From Ruixingdingia sedimenti (GTDB taxonomy: Bacteria; Pseudomonadota; Alphaproteobacteria; Rhodobacterales; Rhodobacteraceae): a stretch of 64,000 bases of DNA. The position numbers were made by a program, and so were the translations under genes. The number at the start of each line of letters is the position of its first letter. Positions within the stretch are counted from its first letter, which is position 1. This document shows, piece by piece, positions 43,707 to 52,440 of this stretch. The DNA lies in contig NZ_JAVKPH010000012.1 of NCBI RefSeq assembly GCF_031432425.1, positions 52,314 through 116,313 on the forward strand, written 5' to 3'. The notes below the pieces were generated by a model. That model did not search any database and was not told where the DNA came from. It was given only the letters and a program-made list of their open reading frames with translations.

Positions 43707-45389
43707 TCAGTTGCGGTCGCCGCGCAGCGCCGCGCCGAGGATGTCGCCCAGGCTCGCCCCCGAATCGGAGGAACCGTACTGTTCGACGGCCTCTTTCTCT
43801 TCCGCGATCTCGCGCGCCTTGATCGACAGGCCCAGACGGCGGGTCTTGGGGTCGATGTTGGTGACGCGGACGTCAACCTTGTCGCCGACCTGGAACCGCT
43901 CGGGGCGCTGTTCGGAACGGTCGCGCGACAGGTCCGACCGGCGGATGAACGACTTGGCGCCGTTGTATTCCACCTCGATCCCGCCATCCTCGATCGCCGA
44001 GACGGCGACGGTGATGACCGAGCCGCGCTTCACGCCATCGACCGCCTCGGTGAAGGTGTCGTCGCCAAGCGCCTTGATCGAGAGCGAGATGCGCTCTTTC
44101 TCGACGTCGACGTCCGACACGACCGCCTTGACCACATCGCCCTTGCGATAGTTCTGGATCGCCTCTTCGCCGCGCTGGTCCCACGACAGGTCCGACAGGT
44201 GGACCATGCCGTCGATGTCGCCTTCCAGCCCGATGAACAGCCCGAATTCGGTGATGTTCTTGACCTCGCCCTCGATGGGGGTGCCGGCCGGGTGGGTTTC
44301 GGCGAAGACTTCCCACGGGTTGCGCTGCGTCTGTTTCAGACCCAGGCTCACGCGGCGCTTGGCGCTGTCGATTTCCAGCACCATCACATCGACCTCCTGC
44401 GAGGTGGACACGATCTTGCCGGGGTGGACGTTCTTCTTGGTCCAGCTCATTTCCGAGACGTGGACCAGACCCTCGACGCCCGCTTCCAGTTCCACGAAGG
44501 CGCCGTAGTCGGTGATGTTGGTCACGCGGCCCTTGTGGACCGAGCCGATCGGATAGGCGCGTTCCACCGCATCCCACGGATCGGACTGAAGCTGCTTCAT
44601 GCCCAGGCTGATGCGGTGGGTGTCCTTGTTGATCTTGACCACCTGGACCTTCACGGTCTCGCCGATGTTCAGGATCTCGGACGGATGGTTGACGCGGCGC
44701 CAGGCCATGTCGGTGACGTGCAGCAGGCCGTCCACACCGCCCAGGTCCACGAAGGCCCCGTATTCGGTGATGTTCTTGACCACGCCGTCGACGACCATGC
44801 CCTCGGACAGCTTGCCGATGATCTCGGCGCGCTGTTCGGCACGCGATTCTTCCAGGATGGCGCGGCGCGACACCACGATGTTGCCGCGGCGGCGGTCCAT
44901 CTTGAGGATCTGGAACGGCTGCTTCATGCCCATCAGCGGGCCGGCGTCGCGCACCGGGCGCACGTCAACCTGGCTGCCCGGCAGGAAGGCCACGGCACCG
45001 CCCAGATCGACGGTGAACCCGCCCTTGACACGGCCGAAGATGGCGCCTTCGACGCGCTCTTCCTTGGCATAGGCTTTTTCCAGCCGGTCCCAGGCGGCTT
45101 CGCGCTTGGCTTTCTCGCGGCTGATGACGGCTTCGCCGCGGGCGTTTTCCACGCGGTCCAGATAGACCTCGACCTCATCGCCGACATGGATGTCGGGCGC
45201 TTCGCCGGGGTTTGCGAATTCCTTCAGATCGACGCGGCCTTCCATCTTGTAGCCGACGTCGATGATGGCCTGGCCCGCCTCGATGGCGATGACCTTGCCC
45301 TTGACGACCGAACCCTCTTCGGGGGTGTCGATCTCGAAGCTTTCGTTGAGGAGGGCTTCGAATTCCTCCATCGTCGCTTTGGCGCACAT
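43707..45389 (-). CDS. rpsA: 30S ribosomal protein S1
   Basis: 560-residue bS1 with six S1 RNA-binding repeats. The first two are ribosome-anchoring (GSVVKGKVIAIEAGQAIIDVGYKMEG and GAIFGRVKGGFTVDLGGAVAFLPGSQVD). The next three are strongly conserved (VVKNITEYGAFVDLGGVDGLLHVTDMAW, VTNITDYGAFVELEAGVEGLVHVSEMSW, VKNITEFGLFIGLEGDIDGMVHLSDLSW), and a last, weaker one follows (SVITVAVSAIEDGGIEVEY). ATG 45389 has AAGGA 11 nt upstream. cmk lies upstream on the same strand, the usual cmk-rpsA order, with a repeat element between. Confidence 0.97.
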   Translation of the reverse strand: MCAKATMEEFEALLNESFEIDTPEEGSVVKGKVIAIEAGQAIIDVGYKMEGRVDLKEFANPGEAPDIHVGDEVEVYLDRVENARGEAVISREKAKREAAWDRLEKAYAKEERVEGAIFGRVKGGFTVDLGGAVAFLPGSQVDVRPVRDAGPLMGMKQPFQILKMDRRRGNIVVSRRAILEESRAEQRAEIIGKLSEGMVVDGVVKNITEYGAFVDLGGVDGLLHVTDMAWRRVNHPSEILNIGETVKVQVVKINKDTHRISLGMKQLQSDPWDAVERAYPIGSVHKGRVTNITDYGAFVELEAGVEGLVHVSEMSWTKKNVHPGKIVSTSQEVDVMVLEIDSAKRRVSLGLKQTQRNPWEVFAETHPAGTPIEGEVKNITEFGLFIGLEGDIDGMVHLSDLSWDQRGEEAIQNYRKGDVVKAVVSDVDVEKERISLSIKALGDDTFTEAVDGVKRGSVITVAVSAIEDGGIEVEYNGAKSFIRRSDLSRDRSEQRPERFQVGDKVDVRVTNIDPKTRRLGLSIKAREIAEEKEAVEQYGSSDSGASLGDILGAALRGDRN

Positions 45390-45596
45390 GCGGTTCAGTT
45401 TCCTTATGGTCTGTTTCACTGGCCATGCGGTTGGCTCCGCCGGTCTTTGATGGCCCCGCTGCGGAACGCACAGGCAGCCCGGTGAACCGGGGCGGCGCGC
45501 GACTCTGCCTCAGGATGGGGGGCCTATACCGGGTTCACGCGCCGGTGGCAAGGAAAAGCCCCGTGCCCGGCGGCGGTGCCGGGGGAAAGGTCGGCG

Positions 45597-45713
45597 GCCT
45601 CCGGCGGGGATATTTAAGGACAGAAAGTGAACAGGGGCGCCCTTCCTCACTTTCTGTCCTTAAATATCCTCAGGGGGTGAATTGGCGCAGCCAAGAGGGG
45701 GCAGAATGCCCCC
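45597..45713. repeat. Dispersed element copy 5 (reference copy, perfect 23-bp inverted repeat)
   Basis: Module 1: perfect 23-nt inverted arms at 45608-45630 and 45647-45669 with a 16-nt spacer that contains the self-complementary GGGCGCCC. Module 2: TCAGGGGGTGAA followed by two small hairpins, TTGGC-GCA-GCCAA (45682-45694) and GGGGGC-AGAAT-GCCCCC (45697-45713). It ends 7 bp before the cmk stop. The rest of the 45390-45720 gap is rpsA leader with no gene. Confidence 0.92.
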
Positions 45714-45720
45714 TGCCCGC

Positions 45721-46329
45721 TCACCGCTGCAACCGCGCGGCGACAAGGGCGATGGCGCGGGCCGCGGCGGTTTCGGCATCCATGCCGCTGGTGTCCAGCA
45801 CCACCGCATCCGCGGCCGCGCGCAGCGGCGCATCGGCGCGGCCCCTGTCGCGCGCGTCGCGCTCGACCACCTGCGCCAGCACTGCCTCATAACTCTCGGG
45901 CCCGGCCTCGCCGCCCGCTTCCAGCCAGCGGCGGCGGGCGCGGATCTCGGGGCCGGCGGTCACGAACAGCTTCACCTCGGCCTCGGGGCAGATCACGGTG
46001 CCGATGTCGCGCCCGTCCAGCACCGCGCCGCCGGGGCGGCGGGCGAAATCGCGCTGAAAGGCGACCAGCGCCGCGCGCACCTCGGGGATCGCGGCGACAC
46101 GGCTGGCCGCCTGCCCGGCGTCGAGCGTGCGCAGGCCGTCGCGCGCCAGATCGGCGGGCACCAGCCCCCGCGCCGCCGCCACCGGATCGCCGCCCTTCGC
46201 CCCCACGGCACGGTAGAGCAGCCCGGTATCCAGATGCGCAAAGCCGAAATGCGCCGCCACCGCGCGCGCGATCGTGCCCTTGCCGGCCGCCGCGGGCCCG
46301 TCGATGGCAACGGTGAACGCGCCTGTCAC
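45721..46329 (-). CDS. cmk: Cytidylate kinase
   Basis: 202-residue NMP kinase phosphorylating CMP/dCMP. The P-loop is GPAAAGKGT near residue 11, followed by FAHLDTGLLYRAVG; DGRDIGTVICPEAEVKLFVTA and the lid arginines in RARRRWLEAGG are typical. The start overlaps the aroA stop (ATGA), giving the familiar aroA-cmk-rpsA order on the minus strand. Confidence 0.96.
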   Translation of the reverse strand: MTGAFTVAIDGPAAAGKGTIARAVAAHFGFAHLDTGLLYRAVGAKGGDPVAAARGLVPADLARDGLRTLDAGQAASRVAAIPEVRAALVAFQRDFARRPGGAVLDGRDIGTVICPEAEVKLFVTAGPEIRARRRWLEAGGEAGPESYEAVLAQVVERDARDRGRADAPLRAAADAVVLDTSGMDAETAAARAIALVAARLQR

Positions 46330-47675
46330 GCCGGGGTCCGCGCGATGTCGGCGCCGAGCCCGGTCATCAGCGCCTCGAACCCGGGGAAGGAGGTGGCAAT
46401 GGGGCCACCGTCATCCACGCTGACCGGCGCCCGCGCCACGAGGCCGAGGGTGAGGAAACTCATCGCGATGCGGTGGTCGAGATGCACCGCGCAGGTCGCG
46501 CCCCCCGGCACGCCGCCCGGCCCCATGCCGTGGACGATCAGGGTGTCCTCGTCCTCATCGATGCGCACGCCGCAGGCCTCGAGCCCCCGGGCCATCGCGT
46601 CGATCCGGTCGCTTTCCTTCACCCGCAGTTCCTTGACGCCGCGCATCACCGTGACACCTTCCGCACAGGCGGCAACCACGGCCAGCACCGGGAATTCGTC
46701 GATCATGCTGGCGGCGCGGCCGGGCGGGGTCTCGACCCCCTTCAGCACCGAATGGCGCACGCGCAGGTCGGCCACCGGCTCGCCCCCCTCCTCGCGCGGG
46801 TTCTCGAAGGCGATGTCGGCGCCCATTTCCAGCAGCGTGACATAGAGCCCGTCGCGCGTCGGGTTGCGGCTGACCCCGGGCACGAGGATCTCGGACCCCG
46901 GCACCAGCAGCGCGGCGCAGACCGGAAACGCGGCCGAGGACGGATCGCGCGGCACCGCCACGCGCTGCGGGCGCAACTCGGGCCGGCCGGTCAGCGTGAT
47001 GACGCGGCCCTCGGCGGTATCCTCCACCCCGATCCCGGCGCCGAAACCCGCGAACATCCGTTCGGTATGGTCGCGCGTCGCCTCCTTCTCGATCACCACG
47101 GTCTCGCCCGGCGCATTGAGGCCCGCCAGCAGCACGGCGGATTTGACCTGCGCGCTCGGCACCGGGACGGTGTAGCGCACGGGAAGCGGATCGGCCGCGC
47201 CCACCACCGCCATCGGCAGCCGCCCGCCCGCGCGCCCGAAAGCCCGCGCGCCGAACAGCGACAGCGGCTGCGTCACCCGCCCCATCGGGCGCTTGCGCAA
47301 GCTGGCGTCGCCGGTGAACACCGCCGTCATCGGCGTGGTCGCCATCGCGCCCATGATCAGCCGCACCCCGGTGCCGGAATTGCCGCAGTCGATCACATCG
47401 GCGGGTTCGGAAAACCCGCCCACCCCCACGCCCGCCACGCGCCAGTCGCCGGGGCCGAGCCGTTCCACATCCGCCCCGAAGGCGCGCATGGCGGCGGCGG
47501 TATCGAGCACATCCTGCCCTTCCAGCAGCCCCGTCACCCGCGTCTCGCCCACCGCCATCGCGCCCAGGATCAGCGCACGGTGGCTGATCGACTTGTCGCC
47601 CGGCACCTCGGCGCGCCCCCGCAGCGGGCCCGAGGCGCGGGCGGTCATCGGAACGGGTTCGGCATGGGCGGACAT
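46326..47675 (-). CDS. aroA: 3-phosphoshikimate 1-carboxyvinyltransferase (EPSP synthase, class II type)
   Basis: 449-residue shikimate-pathway enzyme. PGDKSISHRALILGAMA, GDASLRKRPMGRVTQPL, LRVKESDR and LDHRIAMSFL are diagnostic; the TGLLEGQDVLDTAAAMRAFGADV and DPSSAAFP forms place it with class II enzymes such as Agrobacterium CP4. At the position where CP4 has the glyphosate-excluding Ala100 (NAATG), this protein has NSGTG (Gly101). ATG 47675; the downstream end overlaps the cmk start by 4 bp. Confidence 0.96.
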   Translation of the reverse strand: MSAHAEPVPMTARASGPLRGRAEVPGDKSISHRALILGAMAVGETRVTGLLEGQDVLDTAAAMRAFGADVERLGPGDWRVAGVGVGGFSEPADVIDCGNSGTGVRLIMGAMATTPMTAVFTGDASLRKRPMGRVTQPLSLFGARAFGRAGGRLPMAVVGAADPLPVRYTVPVPSAQVKSAVLLAGLNAPGETVVIEKEATRDHTERMFAGFGAGIGVEDTAEGRVITLTGRPELRPQRVAVPRDPSSAAFPVCAALLVPGSEILVPGVSRNPTRDGLYVTLLEMGADIAFENPREEGGEPVADLRVRHSVLKGVETPPGRAASMIDEFPVLAVVAACAEGVTVMRGVKELRVKESDRIDAMARGLEACGVRIDEDEDTLIVHGMGPGGVPGGATCAVHLDHRIAMSFLTLGLVARAPVSVDDGGPIATSFPGFEALMTGLGADIARTPA

Positions 47676-47778
47676 GGCGGTCTCCTTGACGGTCGGGCCG
47701 AGGCTTAGCGAATGCCCGCGCGCCGGTCCACAGCGAAAACGCCCCCGCCCGGTGGTGGCGCCGGGGGAAAGGTCGGCG

Positions 47779-47899
47779 GCCTCCGGCGGGGATATTTAAG
47801 GACAGAAAATGGTCAAGGGGCGCGCCCTTCTTCATTTTCTGTCCGAAAATATCCTCAGGGGGTGAATTGGCGCAGCCAAGAGGGGGCAGAATGCCCCCT
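47779..47899. repeat. Dispersed element copy 6
   Basis: Same order as copy 5: the GGCCTCCGGCGGGGATATTT arm, the opposing CATTTTCTGTCC-AAAATATCC arm (2 mismatches in 22), then the same module 2 with both hairpins. About 155 bp including the left flank (GCCGGGGGAAAGGTCGGC) is nearly identical to copy 5. It lies between aroA and the methyltransferase gene. Confidence 0.9.
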
Positions 47900-47919
47900 G
47901 CCCGGTGGACACATGCACC

Positions 47920-48522
47920 TCAGCCGGGTTTGCGCGCCACGAAATCCACCAGCGCCGACAGGCCGCGATGCGCCGCGCCCTCGGCCACCTCGGCGTCGAA
48001 GTCGCGGGCGGCCAGCACCTCCCACCCCGGGAAATCGGCGCGCAGGCCGTCGAGCGTATAGAGGTTTTCCACCGCGCCCGGCCCGCCGGTGCCATAGCCC
48101 ACCTGCCGCGGCGCATAGCCGTGCAGCAGCACCAGCCCGCCAGCGCGCAGCGTGCGGGCGATGCCGGCATGGATCCGGTCGCGCAAGGCAGGGGGCGCGA
48201 ACTGGATGAAGATGCCGGCCACGGCGTCGTAGGTTTCTGGCCGCCAGTCCCAGTCCTCGATCCCGGCCTGGTGCAACGTCACCTCCACCTCCCGGGCACG
48301 GGCGAGCACGCGGGCCTTTTCCAGCGCGGGGGCAGAGGGTTCCATCGCCTCTGCCCGCAGGCCCTGTGCCGCGGCCCAGGTGGAATTGCGCCCCTCGCCA
48401 TCGGCAAGAAACAGCACCCGCGCCCCCGGTGCCAGCAGGGGGGCCGCCCGGCGCAGGAAATCGGCGGGTTCGGTGCCGAAGAGGTAATCCGCGCCGCGAT
48501 AGCGGTCGTCCCAGAAGCTCAT
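47920..48522 (-). CDS. Class I SAM-dependent methyltransferase (TehB/thiopurine-MT-like)
   Basis: 200-residue Rossmann methyltransferase. MSFWDDRYRGADYLFGTEPADFL matches small methyltransferases related to TehB/NNMT-TPMT; SAM-binding motif I is RVLFLADGEGRNSTWAA, followed by AMEPSAPALEKA and the motif YDAVAGIFIQF. It starts at ATG 48522, overlapping the ppk2 stop (ATGA), so it is translated with ppk2. Methyl acceptor unknown. Confidence 0.88.
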   Translation of the reverse strand: MSFWDDRYRGADYLFGTEPADFLRRAAPLLAPGARVLFLADGEGRNSTWAAAQGLRAEAMEPSAPALEKARVLARAREVEVTLHQAGIEDWDWRPETYDAVAGIFIQFAPPALRDRIHAGIARTLRAGGLVLLHGYAPRQVGYGTGGPGAVENLYTLDGLRADFPGWEVLAARDFDAEVAEGAAHRGLSALVDFVARKPG

Positions 48523-49574
48523 CCCCGCCCCTCCGCCGCCGCGGTGCGGCGCAGCGCGCCGGGCGTCGTGGCGTTCAGGATCCGGGCGGAATGGTCGATC
48601 ACATTCGCCGCCCGGCCCACGATCAGCGGGTCGGGACGGCCCACGGCCTCGGCATCCTTGTCGGGATAGTCGATGGTCGACAGGAAATGCCGCATGCAGT
48701 TCAGCCGCGCGCGTTTCTTGTCGTCGGATTTCACGATGGTCCAGGGCGCATCGGCGGTATCGGTATAGAAGAACATCGCCTCTTTCGCCTCGGTATAGGC
48801 GTCCCATTTGTCGAGGCTCGCCTTGTCTATGGGCGACAGTTTCCACCGTTTCAGCGGATCGGTCTCGCGCGCGAGGAAACGTTTGCGCTGTTCCTCCTGC
48901 GTGACCGAGAACCAGTATTTGTAAAGCCGTATGCCGGAGCGGACGAGCATCCGTTCGAACTCCGGCGCCTCGCGCATGAATTCGAGGTATTCCTTGGGCG
49001 TGCAAAAGCCCATCACCCGTTCCACCCCGGCGCGGTTGTACCAGCTGCGGTCGTAGAACACCATTTCGCCCGCGGTCGGCAGATGGGCGATATAGCGTTG
49101 CAGGAACCATTCGCCCCTTTCCTTGTCCGAGGGCTTGGTCAGCGCCACCACGCGGGCATAGCGGGGGTTCAGGTGTTCCATGAACCGCTTGATCGTGCCG
49201 CCCTTGCCGGCGGCGTCGCGGCCTTCGAACAGGATCACGAATTTCTGCCCGGTATCCTGCGCCCAGATCTGGACCTTGAGCAGTTCGGCCTGCAACCGGG
49301 CCTTTTCGGCCTCGTAGGGGGCGCGGCCCATCAGGCGGGGATAGGGATAGCGGCCGCTTTCGAAACTGCGGCGGATGGTGGCGGCATCCGGCGTCAGGCG
49401 CGGCAGGGTCGGCTGCGGGGCCCCGGGCGCGGGGGCGGGCGCGGCTTCGGGTGCGGGCGCGGCCCCGGGCGCGGCTTCGGGTGCGGGCGCGGCCCCGGGC
49501 GCGCCGGGGGTCGGGCCGGTCGTGGGGGCGGCCGGTTCGGCCTCGGGCCGGGGGGCGGGGGCGTTCGCGGTCAT
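48519..49574 (-). CDS. ppk2: Polyphosphate kinase 2
   Basis: 351-residue PPK2, which transfers phosphate between polyphosphate and nucleotides. Walker A GRDAAGKGG (118-126), Walker B FYDRSWYNRAGVERVMGFC and the lid segment REFERML-type MREAPEFERMLVRSGIRLYKYWFSV are intact; one PPK2 domain, so class I. The first ~58 residues are low-complexity Ala/Pro/Gly/Glu and include two copies of the decapeptide PGAAPAPEAA, encoded by an exact 30-bp tandem repeat. ATG 49574. Co-transcribed with the methyltransferase. Confidence 0.93.
   Translation of the reverse strand: MTANAPAPRPEAEPAAPTTGPTPGAPGAAPAPEAAPGAAPAPEAAPAPAPGAPQPTLPRLTPDAATIRRSFESGRYPYPRLMGRAPYEAEKARLQAELLKVQIWAQDTGQKFVILFEGRDAAGKGGTIKRFMEHLNPRYARVVALTKPSDKERGEWFLQRYIAHLPTAGEMVFYDRSWYNRAGVERVMGFCTPKEYLEFMREAPEFERMLVRSGIRLYKYWFSVTQEEQRKRFLARETDPLKRWKLSPIDKASLDKWDAYTEAKEAMFFYTDTADAPWTIVKSDDKKRARLNCMRHFLSTIDYPDKDAEAVGRPDPLIVGRAANVIDHSARILNATTPGALRRTAAAEGRG
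49441..49500. repeat. Exact 30-bp tandem duplication inside ppk2
   Basis: Positions 49441-49470 and 49471-49500 are identical. They encode a duplicated Ala/Pro/Gly-rich decapeptide in the disordered N-terminus of PPK2. The in-frame unit could vary in copy number by slippage. Confidence 0.95.
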
Positions 49575-49753
49575 CGGCTCCTCGTGCTGCGGGCAGACAT
49601 CTGGACATCATGACACATAACCGCCCGCGGCGCGTTGATCGGCGTCAAGCCGATCACAAAGCCGTCATCCCCGTGCCATGAGGGGCGCAGAATCCGCTTT
49701 CACCCGCCGCACCCCGCGCCTAACCTGCCCGTGACGTAGCGGGGAGGAACCGG

Positions 49754-50386
49754 ATGCTTACGGTCTATGGCGTATACCGATCGCGGGCGACGCGGCCGAT
49801 CTGGCTTTTGGGCGAAATCGGGATGGAATGGCGCCATGTGCCGGTGATCCAGACCCGGCGGCTGGCCAGCGCGGGGGCGGGCGAAGCGCCGCTGCACACC
49901 ACCTCGCCCGATTTCGCCGCGCTGAACCCGATGTGCGAGATCCCCTGCATCGAGGACGACGGGATGGTGCTGACCGAATCCCTCGCCATCACCTGGTACA
50001 TCGCGCGCCGCTATGGCGGCACCTTCGGGCCCCAGACCCAGAAGGAAGAGGCCCAGATGGCGCAGTGGATGCTGCTGGCCGGAACCACGATCGAACCCCC
50101 GGCGCTGACCATCCTCGGCGCCAGCGACGATGCCGCGCGGGACAAGGGGACGGCGCAGCTGGCGAAACCCTTCGCCTGGCTCGACCGGCATCTGGCGGAT
50201 CACCGCTGGCTGGTGGCCGACCGTTTCACCGTGGCCGATGTCATGCTGGCCGAATGCGTGCGCTATGCCCAGGGCCATCCCCCCGCGCTCGCCCCCTATC
50301 CGCATCTCGCGGACTGGCTGGCGCGGTGTCAGGCGCGGCCCGCATGGCAGGCGATGTGGGCGCGGCGCAACGCCGAACCGGCCTGA
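49754..50386 (+). CDS. Glutathione S-transferase family protein
   Basis: 210-residue GST. The thioredoxin-like N-domain begins MLTVYGVYRSRATRPIWLLGEIGMEWRHVPV and holds the glutathione site residues ...CEIPCIEDDGMVLTESLAITWYIARRYGG (the cis-Pro and the E-S pair). The helical C-domain has WLVADRFTVADVMLAECVRYA. ATG 49754 with GGGGAGGAA upstream. Divergent from ppk2, 92 bp before parE. Substrate unknown. Confidence 0.92.
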   Translation: MLTVYGVYRSRATRPIWLLGEIGMEWRHVPVIQTRRLASAGAGEAPLHTTSPDFAALNPMCEIPCIEDDGMVLTESLAITWYIARRYGGTFGPQTQKEEAQMAQWMLLAGTTIEPPALTILGASDDAARDKGTAQLAKPFAWLDRHLADHRWLVADRFTVADVMLAECVRYAQGHPPALAPYPHLADWLARCQARPAWQAMWARRNAEPA

Positions 50387-50477
50387 TCCCCCCCCGCCCC
50401 ACCCCAAAGTCTTGCGCCCTGCCGGGGCGGATGGTCTATTGCTGCCCTGATACCCCAGAACAAGAATCGAGCAGCCG

Positions 50478-52433
50478 ATGCCGAACGACCTTCTTTCCGG
50501 CCATGTCGAAGCCTATGACGCCTCGTCCATCGAGGTGCTGGAGGGACTGGAGGCCGTGCGCAAGCGCCCGGGCATGTATATCGGCGGCACCGACGAACGG
50601 GCGCTGCACCACATGGTGGCGGAAATCCTCGACAACGCGATGGACGAGGCCGTGGCGGGCCATGCGACAAGGATCGAGGTGGAACTGCACGCCGACCATT
50701 CCGTCACCGTGCGCGACAACGGCCGCGGCATCCCGATCGACCCGCATCCCAAGTTCCCCGGCAAATCGGCGCTGGAGGTGATCCTGTGCACGCTGCACGC
50801 GGGGGGCAAGTTTTCCAACAAGGCCTATTCGACCTCGGGCGGCCTGAACGGCGTCGGGTCGTCGGTGGTGAACGCGCTGTCCGATCTGATGCGGGTCGAG
50901 GTCGCGCGCAACCGCGAACTGTTCGCGCAGGAGTTTTCGCGCGGCAAGCCGCAGGGACCGGTGGTCAAGGTCGGCCCCGCCCCCAACCGGCGCGGCACGG
51001 CGGTGACGTTCCATGCGGATGCCGACATCTTCGGCTCGCTCCACCTCAAGCCCGCGCGGCTGTTCAAGATGGCGCGGTCCAAGGCCTATCTGTTTTCCGG
51101 CGTCGAAATCCGCTGGAAAACGGCCGTCGACGATGGCGAAACGCCGCTGGAGGCCGTGTTCCACTTTCCCGGGGGTCTGGGGCAGTATCTGGGCGACACG
51201 CTCGAAAAGACGATGACCTATGCCGAAAGGCCCTTCACCGGAAAGGTGTCGTTCGAGGAAAAATACGGCGTCCCCGGGTCGGTCGAATGGGCGATCAACT
51301 GGACACCGATGCGCGACGGCTTCATCCAGTCCTATTGCAACACCGTCCCCACGCCAGAGGGCGGCACGCATGAATCCGGCTTCTGGGCGGCGATCTGGAA
51401 GGGCATCCGCGCCTATGGCGAGTTGTCGAAGAACCGCAAGGCCGACCTCATCACCCGCGACGACCTGATGGCGGGGGGCTGCGCGCTGCTGTCGATCTTC
51501 ATCCGCGAACCCAGCTTCGTCGGCCAGACCAAGGACCGCCTGTCGACCGAAGAAGCCGCGCGGTGGGTCGAGGGCGCGGTGCGCGACCATTTCGACAACT
51601 GGCTGGTGTCGGACCCGAAATCCGCCGGCGCGATCCTCGATTTCCTCGTGCTGCGGGCCGAAGAACGCCTGCGCCGCCGGCAGGAAAAGGAAACCGCGCG
51701 CAAATCGGCGACGAAGAAACTGCGCCTGCCCGGGAAACTGGTGGATTGTTCGGCCGCCAACCGCGACGGCACCGAACTGTTCCTGGTCGAGGGCGACAGC
51801 GCCGGCGGCAGCGCCAAGATGGCGCGCGACCGGCAGAACCAGGCGCTGCTGCCGCTGCGCGGCAAGATCCTGAACGTTCTGGGCGCGGCCTCGGGCAAGA
51901 TGGGGGCGAACCAGGAAATCAACGACCTCTGCCAGGCGCTCGGCGTGCAGATGGGCAGCCGGTTCAATGTCGAGGATCTGCGCTACGACAAGGTCATCAT
52001 CATGACCGACGCCGATGTCGACGGCGCGCATATCGCCAGCCTGCTGATGACCTTCTTCTTCACCCAGATGCGGCCCCTGATCGACAAGGGGCACCTCTAT
52101 CTGGCCTGCCCGCCGCTTTACCGCCTGACGCAGGGCGCGCGCCGCGTCTATTGCCTGGACGAGGCGGAAAAGGATGCATGGCTGCAAAAGGGTCTGGGCG
52201 GCAAGGGCAAGATCGACGTCAGCCGCTTCAAGGGCCTGGGCGAGATGGACGCCAAGGACCTCAAGGACACGACGATGAACCCGGCCACCCGCAAGCTGAT
52301 CCGCGTCAGCATCGACGAGGACGAACCGGGCGAGACCGGCGATCTGGTGGAACGGCTGATGGGCAAGAAACCCGAACTGCGGTTCCAGTACATCCAGGAA
52401 AACGCGCGGTTCGTGGAGGATGTGGACGTGTGA
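50478..52433 (+). CDS. parE: DNA topoisomerase IV subunit B
   Basis: 651-residue GHKL ATPase and TOPRIM subunit of topoisomerase IV, which decatenates daughter chromosomes. It starts SSIEVLEGLEAVRKRPGMYIGGTDERALHHMVAEILDNAMDEA; the ATP-lid is YSTSGGLNGVGSSVVNALS; TOPRIM has LFLVEGDSAGGSAKMARDRQNQALLPLRGKILNV and DADVDGAHI; RFKGLGEM(D)AKDLKDTTMNP is the ParE/GyrB C-terminal signature. The absence of the ~170-residue GyrB insert and the DERALHH form favour ParE over GyrB. Confidence 0.95.
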   Translation: MPNDLLSGHVEAYDASSIEVLEGLEAVRKRPGMYIGGTDERALHHMVAEILDNAMDEAVAGHATRIEVELHADHSVTVRDNGRGIPIDPHPKFPGKSALEVILCTLHAGGKFSNKAYSTSGGLNGVGSSVVNALSDLMRVEVARNRELFAQEFSRGKPQGPVVKVGPAPNRRGTAVTFHADADIFGSLHLKPARLFKMARSKAYLFSGVEIRWKTAVDDGETPLEAVFHFPGGLGQYLGDTLEKTMTYAERPFTGKVSFEEKYGVPGSVEWAINWTPMRDGFIQSYCNTVPTPEGGTHESGFWAAIWKGIRAYGELSKNRKADLITRDDLMAGGCALLSIFIREPSFVGQTKDRLSTEEAARWVEGAVRDHFDNWLVSDPKSAGAILDFLVLRAEERLRRRQEKETARKSATKKLRLPGKLVDCSAANRDGTELFLVEGDSAGGSAKMARDRQNQALLPLRGKILNVLGAASGKMGANQEINDLCQALGVQMGSRFNVEDLRYDKVIIMTDADVDGAHIASLLMTFFFTQMRPLIDKGHLYLACPPLYRLTQGARRVYCLDEAEKDAWLQKGLGGKGKIDVSRFKGLGEMDAKDLKDTTMNPATRKLIRVSIDEDEPGETGDLVERLMGKKPELRFQYIQENARFVEDVDV

Positions 52434-52440
52434 AGCCCCT

